The notes under the pieces were generated by a model. The model was not told the DNA's origin. It worked only from the letters and a program-made list of their open reading frames with translations, and did not search any database. Shown here piece after piece: positions 24,931 to 35,643 of a DNA stretch of 64,000 nucleotides. Position 1 is the first letter of the stretch. Each line of letters opens with the position of its first letter. Position numbers and translations under genes: made by a program. Location of the stretch: the NCBI GenBank assembly GCA_964342855.1, contig CAYFIB010000009.1, forward strand, positions 31,020 through 95,019, read 5' to 3'. Source of the DNA: JBCBJX01 sp964342855. GTDB lineage: Bacteria > Pseudomonadota > Alphaproteobacteria > Caulobacterales > Parvularculaceae.

Positions 24931-26442
24931 GTGATCCCTCTCGCGGACATACCCGCCCCGGTGCTGAAGTTCGTCGTCGGTTTCTGGCGACGCAAATGGA
25001 TCATTCTGGCGCTCGCTTGGCTTGTCGCCCTTCCGGGCTGGTTCGTCGTCGCGAGCCTGCCGGACACCTACAGCTCGCACGCGAAGATCCACGTCCGCAC
25101 GGACGACGTGATCGACCAGCTCCTGCGCGGCATCGCGCCGCGGCCCGATTTCCAGAACCGGGTCGATTTCCTGCGTCTGCGGCTCCTGACCTATCCCAAT
25201 CTCGACAAGGTCGCGCGCGAGGTCGGGATCGACCTGGAAAGCCGCGGCCAGCTCGAATACGAGCGCGCGCTGCGCAAACTCGCCGCGGACACGCGCGTGC
25301 GCGCCATGCGCGATAATTTTCTGGAGATCAGCTACGCCGCCGATGATCCGGTGCGCGCTCAGCAGGTCGTGAACGGCTTTCTCAACATCTTCATCGAAAG
25401 CGATCTGTCGACGACGCTTTCCGGCATGGACCGGGCGCGCTCATCGATCGACCGCCAGATCGCGTCCTTCGACGCGCAGATCAACGAGAAGCAGCGCCAG
25501 ATCGCGGAATTCCGCCGCCAGTACCGCTCTGAGCTCGCTGAGCCGACGCGCCTGTCGCAGGACATCGAGCGCCTGCGGGAGACCCAGCGGCTTCGCGAAG
25601 CGCAGAAAGAAGCGCTGACCCGCCAGCTTGATGAGGCTCGCGAGGAGCTCGCGACGACGCCGCGCCCGGCGAAAGCGACCGATCCGGAAATCCTGCGCCT
25701 GAAAACCGCCCTGCTCGATCTCCGCTCGCGCTACACGGACGATTATCCGCGCGTCATCGCCATCGAAGAGCGCATTTCCGAGTTGGAGGGTCGCCTCGAC
25801 GCCGAAGGCGCGGTGAACCCGGAATACACCAAACTGAAACAGCGCACGGAGTTTCTGGAAGCCGCGCTCGCCGAACTGGAAGAGCGCAGCGCCGAAACAC
25901 GGACACGCATCAACGAGGCGGAAGCCTCGCTCGATCTCGCTCCGGCGGCGATCGTCGATCTCGACGACATCACCCGCGGCCTTGAAAACCTGGAAGAAAA
26001 GCGGCGCACGCTCGAAGACCAGCGTCTCGCGCTGCAGATTTCCGCGGGCGTCGGCGATAGCGGCGAGCAGATCGAATACGACATCGTCGAAGAACCGCTC
26101 GTGCCGCTCGAGCCGACCGGCCCGCCGCGGATCATTCTGACGCTGCTCGTTCTCGTCGTCGCCGGCGGCGCTGGGGCGGCCGCGGCCTTCGGCCTCATCA
26201 TCATCGACCGTAGCTATTCGCAGGCGGACGAACTGGAAGCGGCGTACGAAATTCCGGTGCTCGGCTCGGTTTCGATCGTCTCCGCGACGCTCGCCACGCC
26301 GAAACGCCTTCGCGAACTGGGTCTGTTCGCCGCCGGCGCCGCGGGGCTTGTTCTAATCGCGCTGATCTTCACCCTCGCGTTCACGACGCGCGAACCGGTG
26401 AAGACGGCGGCCTCCGACGCTCCGGTGGAGCGCGTCGCGTAG
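24931..26442 (+). CDS. Chain-length determinant protein (Wzz), XrtA-associated
   Basis: The 503-residue polysaccharide co-polymerase has an N-terminal transmembrane helix at ~22-45 (KWIILALAWLVALPGWFVVA). A long periplasmic coiled-coil region (~160-370) is rich in Glu, Arg and Gln (INEKQRQIAEFRRQYRSEL). The Pro/Gly-rich segment VEEPLVPLEPTGPPR precedes a C-terminal transmembrane helix near 395-425, and a further hydrophobic helix lies near 465-485. It controls polymer length and contacts the kinase encoded 13 bp downstream. The GTG start is supported by AAGGTGA five bases upstream. The gene heads a compact run to 33685 and probably uses the -24/-12 element at 24847. Confidence 0.93.
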   Translation: MIPLADIPAPVLKFVVGFWRRKWIILALAWLVALPGWFVVASLPDTYSSHAKIHVRTDDVIDQLLRGIAPRPDFQNRVDFLRLRLLTYPNLDKVAREVGIDLESRGQLEYERALRKLAADTRVRAMRDNFLEISYAADDPVRAQQVVNGFLNIFIESDLSTTLSGMDRARSSIDRQIASFDAQINEKQRQIAEFRRQYRSELAEPTRLSQDIERLRETQRLREAQKEALTRQLDEAREELATTPRPAKATDPEILRLKTALLDLRSRYTDDYPRVIAIEERISELEGRLDAEGAVNPEYTKLKQRTEFLEAALAELEERSAETRTRINEAEASLDLAPAAIVDLDDITRGLENLEEKRRTLEDQRLALQISAGVGDSGEQIEYDIVEEPLVPLEPTGPPRIILTLLVLVVAGGAGAAAAFGLIIIDRSYSQADELEAAYEIPVLGSVSIVSATLATPKRLRELGLFAAGAAGLVLIALIFTLAFTTREPVKTAASDAPVERVA

Positions 26443-26455
26443 AGGGGGGAAAGTT

Positions 26456-27412
26456 ATGGGATTGGTCGAACGTATCGCCTCTGCTGGCGGAAAGTCCAAG
26501 CAGACGGACAAGGACGAAGCCCGCACCGAAGAGGCCCGCGCGGAGGCGATCGAAGAGGGCGTTCGCGCTCTGGAGGACGGTTTTCCGACCGCGCCGAGCC
26601 TTCGTTCCGCTGTGCCGGACGATCGCCGCGTGCGGATCGATTTCAATCGCCTTCGCGAAGGCGGCAATTTCACGCCGCTGCGTCGACGCACGCGCCTCGG
26701 CATGGAGCTGCGCGCCCTGAAGCGCCGACTGCTGAACCGCATCGGCTTTTTCGAGGCGCCGCGCATCGGCAAATCGAACGCGCGCCGCGTGGAGCGGATC
26801 GCGCTTGTCACCTCCACCCGTCCGGGCGAGGGCAAGACGTTCCTATCGCTCAATCTCGCGCTCAGCCTCGCCTTTGAGGACAACACGCCGGTCTTCCTGA
26901 TCGACGCCGACCTCAATCGGCCGAAGATCGCCGATCAACTGGGGCTCGCTCCCGTGCTCGGCCTCTCCGATCTTCTGACCGATGAGAACCTGAAGGTCTC
27001 CGACATCGTTCTGCAGGCGGAGGGCGCCCCGCTCTTCCTGTTGCCCGCAGGCCTTGCGAGCGCCGATCCGCCGGAGCTGTTCGGTTCCGAACGGGCTATC
27101 GAGCTCTTTCAGCAGATCCGTCGTGAATTCGGCGACTGCATCATCGTGCTCGACGCCCCGCCGGTTCTCGCCGCGACGGAGGCCATGCTGATCGCGCGCG
27201 AGGTCGACGAGGTTCTGTTCGTCGTGCAGGCGAACGAAACCCGCGCGCCGATGCTGGAAACCGCCCTCGAAGAACTTGCGGATGTTCGTGAGCGGATCAG
27301 TTTCGTTCTCAACTTCTGCGCCATCAATAAATCCGCCTCGCACTATGGCGCTTACTATGAATATTCGCCCACGCAGCACTCGGACGCAGTCGGTTCAGAT
27401 CGTGACGCGTAA
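26456..27412 (+). CDS. XrtA-system tyrosine-protein kinase / CpsD-like ATPase
   Basis: The 318-residue cytoplasmic BY-kinase has Walker A TRPGEGKTFLS (~121-131), Walker A' VFLIDADLNRPK (~147-157) and Walker B CIIVLDAPPVL (~233). A Tyr-rich C-terminal tail (HYGAYYEY) is suited to autophosphorylation. The first ~110 residues are a charged extension that includes an EDGFPTAPSL segment and an FNRLREGGNFTP motif. It acts with the Wzz-like protein encoded 13 bp upstream to regulate polymerisation and export. A GGGGGGAAAGTT site precedes ATG 26456. The next gene overlaps its 3' end. Confidence 0.93.
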   Translation: MGLVERIASAGGKSKQTDKDEARTEEARAEAIEEGVRALEDGFPTAPSLRSAVPDDRRVRIDFNRLREGGNFTPLRRRTRLGMELRALKRRLLNRIGFFEAPRIGKSNARRVERIALVTSTRPGEGKTFLSLNLALSLAFEDNTPVFLIDADLNRPKIADQLGLAPVLGLSDLLTDENLKVSDIVLQAEGAPLFLLPAGLASADPPELFGSERAIELFQQIRREFGDCIIVLDAPPVLAATEAMLIAREVDEVLFVVQANETRAPMLETALEELADVRERISFVLNFCAINKSASHYGAYYEYSPTQHSDAVGSDRDA

Positions 27413-29321
27413 TTCATCCGCCCTTCTGTGGGCTCTCGCCGTCGCTTCGGTTTTTGCGGCGCGCCCTGACGGCGCGTTCGCGCAGGCCGAAGTTCCCGGC
27501 GTGCAGAGGATCAAACAATTCCTGACCGTCGGCCCGCCAGCGCGTCGCCGTATCGATACGAACCTGAAATGGGGCGTCGGATCCGAAACGCTGTTCACGA
27601 CGAACACTTTTCTGGAGGCTGATGAAGGCGGCCCGTTCGTCGAATGTCTTGAGGACAATTCCAGACAACCGCTTGAGGATTGCGGGTTTCCGGAGAGCGG
27701 GCCCGTATTCGAGTTCCTGCCGCGCCAGTCGGACGGCGAGCCGAATGAAGCGGTTGTGATCGCCGCGACGAGCGAGTTCAACATCGCGTACGCGCGCCGG
27801 AATTACCTCCTGAATGGCGGCGGCGATGTCGCGCTCTTTCAGGATTCCGAAACTGATCAGATCCGCGTCAATCCTTCTGTACGACTTCTAGGGCGCACCG
27901 GGTTCTTCCGCGATTACCTCACCATAGACGCATCCGCATCCGCGCAGCGGGCGAGCATCTCGGAAGTCAACGTTCAGTCGACCAACCCTTACGCCAATCT
28001 GGAGCAGCGCGGTCTTTTCGTGTCCGGCGTCCTCCGGCCCACGCTCGTCTTACCGATCACGCAGACAACCGGCGCGAGCCTGCAGTATTCTCGCCGCCAG
28101 ACCTGGCAGCTGGACGACAGCGGTCAGGACGACCTGGACACCGCTCAACGCGGTCAGCAAAGCGTCAACACCTACAGCGCGACCGTGTACGGCTCGAGCT
28201 TTGATGAACAGCTCGAGCTCTCGGCTGCTGTCACACGGCGCCGCGCTGAATTTCATCCGGATGACGCGGACGAGTTCTCCGAAGAGTCGTTTCTTCTTCA
28301 GGACACTGTGGTGGGTGAGAGTCGTTTCGCGGTCACTGATTATGCAACGCTCGTCGCCAATGGCGGCGTGGACGAGGTAGAAACATCACGCGCCGACAAC
28401 CGGCAGCTCGACGGGACGTTCTGGGCCGTCGGCGTCAATGTCCGTGGGCGGTCGTTCGACGCCGAGGCGCTGGCCGGCCTGCGCTATGACGGATTTTATT
28501 ATCGCGCCGAGCTGAACTACGTGCTTCGTAATTTCGTAACGTTAACCGCGCGCGCGACTCGCCAACTGGAGATCCAGTTCGGCGCTGGTGCGGACGCGAA
28601 CCTTGCTCAAGCTGAACAGAATCTGAGTTTCTATGACGATTACGGACGGGTTGCGTTTGCAACCCCATTGGTTGTCGATGGTCAGACCGTCGGGTTTCTC
28701 CCCGCAGGCATAGGCGAGGGCCTGCAGGGCGGACTTTCTCCGCTTCTCGATTTCAGGAACGCGCTTGATCAGTCTTCGGGCGAACGCGGCGCTCCCGGTC
28801 TTGTCGATCGTCTTCAGGGCGAGGCGCGGTTCAGGGTCGCCGGGATCAATGTCACCGCGCGCGGCGGCGTCACCGCGTTTGACTTCGGTGACGTGGAATC
28901 TCAGATCAGCTCCGCCGGATTGGTCCTTAGCCGCAATTTCTCAGAGAGATACGGCGTTGAGTTCGGCCTTTCCCAGCGCTGGTCGGTACGGGACCAGTGC
29001 CTCCTTCCAGCGGATACGCAGGAATTCTGCGTGGTGGATTTCAGTGTCCCGGATCTGCCGCAGGATCTGCCGCAGGAGATTCTGGACAGAATTGATGAGA
29101 TCCCTCCAGATGAACTTTCTTTCCGGTTCGAGGACCAGACCCAAACCCTGACCGCGCGAGCCCGGTTCAATGCGCGCTTTTCTCCGCGGTTCGGCGCGTT
29201 CGTCGAGGCGGGCCATCTTGACGGTGAGCAGGGGCCCCGCTTCAACGGGTCTGATGCGGCTCGGGACGACGTTTCCGAGACCTATGTCCGTATCGGCGTG
29301 CGCTGGGGAGGCCGCCGTTGA
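27402..29321 (+). CDS. XrtA-associated outer-membrane beta-barrel protein
   Basis: The predicted product (~640 residues) starts with a signal peptide (TRNSSALLWALAVASVFAARPDGAFAQA) and then alternating amphipathic strands ending in aromatic residues, closing YVRIGVRWGGRR, as in large beta-barrels. Its place between the tyrosine kinase and the ATPase matches the uncharacterised PEP-CTERM-system outer-membrane protein family, possibly an export porin or assembly factor. The start is ambiguous. GTG 27402 gives a clean signal peptide with an 11-bp overlap of the kinase gene; ATG 27357 would add 15 basic residues. Neither has a strong ribosome site, consistent with coupled translation. Confidence 0.85.
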   Translation: MTRNSSALLWALAVASVFAARPDGAFAQAEVPGVQRIKQFLTVGPPARRRIDTNLKWGVGSETLFTTNTFLEADEGGPFVECLEDNSRQPLEDCGFPESGPVFEFLPRQSDGEPNEAVVIAATSEFNIAYARRNYLLNGGGDVALFQDSETDQIRVNPSVRLLGRTGFFRDYLTIDASASAQRASISEVNVQSTNPYANLEQRGLFVSGVLRPTLVLPITQTTGASLQYSRRQTWQLDDSGQDDLDTAQRGQQSVNTYSATVYGSSFDEQLELSAAVTRRRAEFHPDDADEFSEESFLLQDTVVGESRFAVTDYATLVANGGVDEVETSRADNRQLDGTFWAVGVNVRGRSFDAEALAGLRYDGFYYRAELNYVLRNFVTLTARATRQLEIQFGAGADANLAQAEQNLSFYDDYGRVAFATPLVVDGQTVGFLPAGIGEGLQGGLSPLLDFRNALDQSSGERGAPGLVDRLQGEARFRVAGINVTARGGVTAFDFGDVESQISSAGLVLSRNFSERYGVEFGLSQRWSVRDQCLLPADTQEFCVVDFSVPDLPQDLPQEILDRIDEIPPDELSFRFEDQTQTLTARARFNARFSPRFGAFVEAGHLDGEQGPRFNGSDAARDDVSETYVRIGVRWGGRR

Positions 29322-30445
29322 TTGAAGATGCGTTCAACTTACGCGGCTCGCCGTTCCGGCTGAGCCCGGATCCGAAATTCTTTTTCGGCTCGCGCAGCCA
29401 CCGCAAAGCGCTCGCTTATCTGCGCTATGGCGTGCAGCAGGGCGAAGGCTTCATCGTCATCACCGGCGAGATCGGGGCGGGGAAGTCGATCCTGATCGGC
29501 CAGCTCCTGTCGGAGCTTGACCACTCGCGCATCGCCGCCGCGCATCTCGTCACCTCGTCCATCGAGGCGAACGACATCGTCCGGTTCATCCTCGCGGGCT
29601 TCAAGATCAAACCGGCGGGCGAAAGCCGCGCCTCGCAGATCGCCGCCTTTGAAGAATTCCTCATCGCCCAGCACCGCTCGCGCCGGCGGGTGCTGCTGGT
29701 CGTCGACGAGGCGCAGAATATTCCGCCGCAGACCATCGAAGAGCTGCGGATGCTCTCGAACATCAATTACGATGGCGAGCCGCTCTTCCAGATCTTCCTC
29801 GTCGGTCAGCCGGAATTCCGGGACATCCTCGCGCAGCCTTCCCTTGAGCAGCTGCGCCAGCGCGTGATCGCGTCCTACCACCTGAACGCGCTCGCCGAGG
29901 ATGAGACCCGGGACTACATCATCCACCGCCTGAATTGCGTCGGCTGGCGGCAGGACCCCTCGTTCACGGACGAGGCGTTCCGCGTCGTTTACGAGCAGAC
30001 CGGCGGGGTGCCGCGCCTCATCAACAATCTCTGCAACCGCCTGCTTCTGAGCTGCGCCATCGACGAAGTGCACGTCATCGAAAGCGAGACGGTGCGAGAC
30101 GTCGTGGCGGACATCTCGTCGGAAGAAGTCGTCGACTCCACCGGACCGGGCGCGCGCCAGAGCCCCCGCGCCGCCGCCGAGACGAAGCCGGCGAGCGCGA
30201 ACGGCGCCGGCGAGATGCGGATCGAGCTGTCGAACAGCAGGAAGTTCGAAGACGAGATCGAGCCGTCGGAGACGCTCGCGCCCGCTTACGCCGACAAAAT
30301 CTCGCGCCGGGCCCGCGAGCTGGAAGAGCGCGCGCAGCGCCTCGAAGCCTCCGCCGGGCGCATTCGGGAAACCATTCTGTTGCGATTGGCGCGTATGGAA
30401 GAGGCGTTGCAGCGCCTCGAAGACGGCGCGACCGCCGCTGAATGA
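29318..30445 (+). CDS. XrtA-associated AAA ATPase (ExeA/GspA-like)
   Basis: The 375-residue protein begins with a TTG overlapping the upstream stop (TTGA). The N-terminus (FNLRGSPFRLSPDPKFFFGS) is typical of ExeA-type ATPases. Walker A is ITGEIGAGKSILIG, Walker B is RRVLLVVDEAQNI, and sensor-like segments are at LRMLSNINYDGE and LVGQPEFRDIL. The C-terminal ~100 residues are low-complexity followed by a coiled coil (RARELEERAQRLEASAGRI). It lacks an obvious peptidoglycan-binding domain. In XrtA loci this ATPase is constantly found beside the outer-membrane protein and deacetylase. Its exact role is unknown; energising envelope assembly is a guess from the ExeA analogy. Confidence 0.92.
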   Translation: MIEDAFNLRGSPFRLSPDPKFFFGSRSHRKALAYLRYGVQQGEGFIVITGEIGAGKSILIGQLLSELDHSRIAAAHLVTSSIEANDIVRFILAGFKIKPAGESRASQIAAFEEFLIAQHRSRRRVLLVVDEAQNIPPQTIEELRMLSNINYDGEPLFQIFLVGQPEFRDILAQPSLEQLRQRVIASYHLNALAEDETRDYIIHRLNCVGWRQDPSFTDEAFRVVYEQTGGVPRLINNLCNRLLLSCAIDEVHVIESETVRDVVADISSEEVVDSTGPGARQSPRAAAETKPASANGAGEMRIELSNSRKFEDEIEPSETLAPAYADKISRRARELEERAQRLEASAGRIRETILLRLARMEEALQRLEDGATAAE

Positions 30446-30468
30446 CCCCGCAAAGGACTGGAGCCGCC

Positions 30469-31368
30469 ATGTCCGCCACGACTGACAAGACGCCCGAAAC
30501 CCCCGTCATCCGCAACGCCATGTCCGTGGATGTCGAGGACTATTATCAGGTCTGGGCGCTCTCCTTCGCCATCAAGCGCGAGGACTGGGATGCGATCCCA
30601 CCGCGCGTGGAAGAGGCGACCCGCACGGTGCTCGATCTCTTCGACCGCACCGGCGCGAAGGGCACGTTCTTCACCCTCGGCTGCGTCGCCGAGCGCCATC
30701 CGGACCTCATTCGCGACATCGTTTCGCGCGGTCACGAGCTCGGCAGTCATGGCTGGGATCACAAGAAGGTCTTCGATCTCGACCGCGACGCCTTTCTGGA
30801 AGAGACCATCCGCACCAAGAAGACGCTTGAAGACATCGCCGGCGTCGAGGCGCGCGGCTATCGCGCCGCCGGGTTCTCCATCGACGAACGCACCCCGTGG
30901 GCGCACGAAATGCTGCGCGAGGCGGGGCACGGCTACTCGTCGAGCATCCACCCCATCGAGCACGACCACTATTCCGCGCCCGACGCGCCGCTGACGCCCT
31001 ATCAGCCCATCGCGGGCGATCCGTTCCCGGAGATCCCCGTGGCGGTCGCCGAAGTCGCGGGTCGCCGCATCACCTGCGCCGGGGGCGGGCGGTTCCGCCT
31101 GTGGCCGACATTCTGGACTGAGCATCTGACCCGCCGCGTCAACGCGGCCGGCCGCTCGGCGGTCTTCTATTTCCATCCGTGGGAGGTCGATCCCGGCCAG
31201 CCGAAGGTCGCGGGGCTGCCGTGGAAGTCGCGCTTTCGCCATTACGTCAATCTGGACCGGATGGAAGGCAAGCTCGAAACCCTTCTCAATAAATTCGTCT
31301 GGGACCGGATCGACCGGGCCGTCGCCGAGGCCGCGCCCCAGGCGGCGCGTCTGGAGGCCGCCGAATGA
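30469..31368 (+). CDS. XrtA-associated polysaccharide deacetylase
   Basis: This ~299-residue NodB-homology protein has the metal-binding motifs VDVEDYYQV (Asp pair) and ELGSHGWDHKKV (His-x3-His), with KGTFFTLGCVAERHPDLI between them and FYFHPWEVDPGQP near the end. It has no signal peptide, which is usual for this subgroup. It should remove N- or O-acetyl groups from the polymer or its precursor. ATG 30469 is preceded by AAGGACTGGAG at good spacing; an upstream ATG at 30442 overlaps the ATPase stop but has no ribosome site. It overlaps the FemAB gene by 4 bp. Confidence 0.93.
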   Translation: MSATTDKTPETPVIRNAMSVDVEDYYQVWALSFAIKREDWDAIPPRVEEATRTVLDLFDRTGAKGTFFTLGCVAERHPDLIRDIVSRGHELGSHGWDHKKVFDLDRDAFLEETIRTKKTLEDIAGVEARGYRAAGFSIDERTPWAHEMLREAGHGYSSSIHPIEHDHYSAPDAPLTPYQPIAGDPFPEIPVAVAEVAGRRITCAGGGRFRLWPTFWTEHLTRRVNAAGRSAVFYFHPWEVDPGQPKVAGLPWKSRFRHYVNLDRMEGKLETLLNKFVWDRIDRAVAEAAPQAARLEAAE

Positions 31369-32447
31369 GCGCCGCTCTGGAGACCATCCGCCCGGCCGAG
31401 GCCCCCGAGATCCGCGTGCGCGAGGCGGGCGCGGAGGACGCGGCGCGCTGGGACGCGTTCGTCGCCGCCGCGCCGGAGGGAACGTTCTTCCACCGCTTCG
31501 GCTGGGGCCGCGTCATCGAGCGCACCTACGGCCACAAACCCCGCTTTCTCCTCGCCGAGCAGGACGGCCGCGTCGTTGGCGTCGCGCCTCTGACGCACGT
31601 GAAAACGATGCTCTTCGGCGCCTCCCTTATCGCGACGGCCTTCACCGTCGGCGGCGGGATTGCGGCCGAAAGCGACGAGGCGCGCCGGGTGCTCGCGGCG
31701 GAAGCGGCGAGGCTCGGCGACAGCCTCGGCGTCGATTATGTCGAGATGCGCTCCGAGTCGGCGGCGTTGCCGGAATGGAAAACGAAAGAGGGCGTCTACG
31801 CCGTTTTTCGCGGGCCCATCCCGGCCGATGAAGACGAGAACCTGAAGCTCATCCCGCGCAAGAAGCGCGCGGACGTGCGCAAGGGCATCAAGGCGGCGGG
31901 CGAGGGCGCCATCATCGCCGAGCCGGACGCCGACATCGCCACCGTCTACGCTCTTTATGCGGAATCCGTCCGCAATCTCGGCACGCCAGTTTTCCCGGAG
32001 AAGCTTCTGCACGAGATCGGCGCGGCTTTCGGGGATGATGTCGAGTTCTCCGTGGTCGCCAAAGACGGCAAGCCGCTCGCGGGGCTCGTCACCTTCTTTC
32101 ATGGCGAAACGGCGCTGCCCTATTACGGCGGCGCGCTTCCGGAAGCGCGCGCGGCGCACGCCTATGATTATCTCTACTGGTCGCTCATGCGCCGGGCGTC
32201 CGCGCGCGGCTGCGCGGTGTTCGATTTCGGACGCTCGAAGTTCGGCACCGGCGCCTTCGACTACAAGAAGTTCTGGGGCTTCGAGCCGACGCCGCTCGCC
32301 TATCAGTACCATCTGGTGAAGGCGGACGCGGTGCCGGACGTCAATCCGAACAATCCGAAATACGCCGCCTTCGTCGCCGCGTGGAAAAAGATGCCGACGG
32401 TGGTCTCCAACCGCCTCGGCCCCTTCCTCGCGCGCCAACTCGCCTGA
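31365..32447 (+). CDS. FemAB-family protein, XrtA-associated
   Basis: The 360-residue double-GNAT-fold protein opens the fold with EGTFFHRFGWGRVIERTYGHKPRFLLA. Further in are KRADVRKGIKAAGEGA and the late core FDFGRSKFGTGAFDYKKF. These features match the FemAB group that accompanies exosortase A. Relatives transfer aminoacyl or acyl groups from tRNA or CoA donors; the acceptor here is unknown. It is coupled to the deacetylase (ATGA overlap) and sits 5 bp before the next glycosyltransferase, so the three act in one transcript. Confidence 0.92.
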   Translation: MSAALETIRPAEAPEIRVREAGAEDAARWDAFVAAAPEGTFFHRFGWGRVIERTYGHKPRFLLAEQDGRVVGVAPLTHVKTMLFGASLIATAFTVGGGIAAESDEARRVLAAEAARLGDSLGVDYVEMRSESAALPEWKTKEGVYAVFRGPIPADEDENLKLIPRKKRADVRKGIKAAGEGAIIAEPDADIATVYALYAESVRNLGTPVFPEKLLHEIGAAFGDDVEFSVVAKDGKPLAGLVTFFHGETALPYYGGALPEARAAHAYDYLYWSLMRRASARGCAVFDFGRSKFGTGAFDYKKFWGFEPTPLAYQYHLVKADAVPDVNPNNPKYAAFVAAWKKMPTVVSNRLGPFLARQLA

Positions 32448-32452
32448 CGATC

Positions 32453-33685
<1,233 letters not shown>

Positions 33686-33808
33686 ACCTCGGTCAGGACC
33701 GGAAAAAAGCGTTTCACATTCAATATCGAGCGGTTTCCGCCGGGGCGCGATCCACGGTAACCCTATGTTCGCGCGCGACGTTCTTCATGAACGCCCGCAG
33801 CGACCGCG

Positions 33809-35626
33809 ATGAGGACGACGACAGCCGACGTGGCGAAGCCCGATAAACGAACCGCGCCCGGAGCGCTCGGCGGCGACGCCTTGTCGCGCGCGCTGAAGCG
33901 CGTGCGCCGCGGCCTCGTCATCGCCGTCGGTTTCAGCTTCTTCCTCAACATCCTGCATCTCGCGAGCCCCATCTACATGATGCAGGTCTATGACCGCGTC
34001 CTGCCGACAGACGGCCGCGAGACGCTGCTCTTCCTCACCATAATCGTCATCGGCGCGGCCCTGGCGCTCGGCGTCCTCGACGCGGCGCGATCGGCGGTCC
34101 TGTCGCGGGTCGGCCAGTGGATGGGCGACGCCGTCCGCCCGGCGATCCTCGACGCCTCTTTGTCGCTCAGCCTCTCCGGCGAAGGCGGGCGCGGCGCGCA
34201 GCCCATGCGCGATCTCAAAGGTCTCGCCTCGTTCGTCGGCGGCCCGTCCATCGCGCCCATGCTCGACGCGCCGTGGGCGCCGATCTTTCTCGTCGCGCTT
34301 TTCCTGCTGCATCCGTGGCTCGGCGTCGTCGCGCTGATCGCGGGCGTGCTCCTCTTCCTCATCTCATGGGCGAACGACGCCATGACGCGGCCCGCTTTCA
34401 ACGCCAGCGGCTCGGCCTCCCTCAAGAGCTACGCGCTGCTGGAAAGCTATCTGCGCAATGCGGAGGCGGTGGAGGCGATGGCCATGGGGCCCGCCCTCAA
34501 CAAGCGCTTCCGCGAGGTGGACGACATTTCCGGCGAGCAGGCGGCCGTCGCGAGCGACCGGGCCGCCGCCTTCGGCGCCACGGCGAAAACCGTCCGCCTC
34601 GGCGCGCAGACGGCGGTGCTCGGCGTCGGCGCGCTTCTGGTTCTTGAGGGGCAGCTTGCGCCGGGCGGCATGATCGCCGGGTCGATCCTGATGGGTCGCG
34701 CCCTCGCGCCGGTCGATCAGCTGATCGGGGCCTGGCGGCGCGCCGTCGATGCGTGGACCTCGCGCGCGCGGCTGAAGCAGCTGCTGGAACTCGCCCCGGA
34801 GCGCCCTGAGCGCATGACCCTGCCGGAGCCCACCGGCGCGATCTCGGTCGAAGCGGTCGGTCTGCGCGGCGCCGGCGGACAGCCGATCCTCAACCACGTT
34901 TCGTTCGCCATTCAGCCGGGCGAAGTGATGGGCCTCATCGGGCCGTCTGCCTCCGGTAAAACCAGCCTGTGCCGCCTCATTGTCGGCGTTCGTCCGCCGA
35001 CCCTCGGGGCCGTCCGCCTCGATGGCGCGGACATCACCCATTGGGGCGCGGAGCAGCGCGGGCGCCATATCGGCTATCTGCCGCAGGATGTGGAGCTTTT
35101 CGACGGCACCATCGCGGAAAACATCGCCCGCATGGGCGAGCCGAACGACGAAGCCGTCATCGAAGCGGCGCGCCTCGCCGGCGCCCACGACATGATCGTC
35201 CGCCTTGATCAGGGCTATGACACGCCCATCGGCCAGCAGGGCGCGCTTCTCTCCGGCGGCCAGCGCCAGCGCATCGCACTCGCCCGCGCGCTCTACGGCG
35301 ACCCGAAACTCCTCGTTCTGGACGAGCCGAACGCCAACTTGGATCAGGCGGGCGATCAGGCGCTTCAGTCCGCCATCGCCCGGGCGAAGGAGATCGGCGT
35401 CACGGTCGTCCTCGTCGCCCACCGCCCGAGCGCGCTTGTCCACGCCGACAAGCTGCTGGTGCTCGCCAACGGCGCCGTCGCCGCCTTCGGCCCGCGCGAT
35501 CAGGTGTTGGGCGAGCTGGAGAGCGGTTCGCGCAACAAACCGAAGCCCGCCTTCGCGCCGGACGGCGACGACCCGAAAAAGCCCGCCTTCACCACGCGCC
35601 CGCAGCCGGCGCGCAGTCTCAGATAG
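33809..35626 (+). CDS. Type I secretion ABC transporter (PrtD-like permease/ATPase)
   Basis: The 605-residue inner-membrane exporter has six transmembrane helices (~30-320), starting VIAVGFSFFLNILHLASPIYMMQVYDRVL, a classic PrtD/HlyB-type segment. The fused nucleotide-binding domain has Walker A GPSASGKTSL, Q-loop YLPQDVELF, signature LLSGGQRQR, Walker B LLVLDEPNANLD and H-loop VAHRP. It has no N-terminal C39 peptidase domain, so substrates keep an uncleaved C-terminal signal, typical of RTX proteins. With the adaptor 17 bp downstream it forms two of three type I components; the TolC-like channel is not in the window. The best local substrate is the RTX protein at 1762-4395. Confidence 0.94.
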   Translation: MRTTTADVAKPDKRTAPGALGGDALSRALKRVRRGLVIAVGFSFFLNILHLASPIYMMQVYDRVLPTDGRETLLFLTIIVIGAALALGVLDAARSAVLSRVGQWMGDAVRPAILDASLSLSLSGEGGRGAQPMRDLKGLASFVGGPSIAPMLDAPWAPIFLVALFLLHPWLGVVALIAGVLLFLISWANDAMTRPAFNASGSASLKSYALLESYLRNAEAVEAMAMGPALNKRFREVDDISGEQAAVASDRAAAFGATAKTVRLGAQTAVLGVGALLVLEGQLAPGGMIAGSILMGRALAPVDQLIGAWRRAVDAWTSRARLKQLLELAPERPERMTLPEPTGAISVEAVGLRGAGGQPILNHVSFAIQPGEVMGLIGPSASGKTSLCRLIVGVRPPTLGAVRLDGADITHWGAEQRGRHIGYLPQDVELFDGTIAENIARMGEPNDEAVIEAARLAGAHDMIVRLDQGYDTPIGQQGALLSGGQRQRIALARALYGDPKLLVLDEPNANLDQAGDQALQSAIARAKEIGVTVVLVAHRPSALVHADKLLVLANGAVAAFGPRDQVLGELESGSRNKPKPAFAPDGDDPKKPAFTTRPQPARSLR

Positions 35627-35643
35627 GGGGAGGGAGGACGATC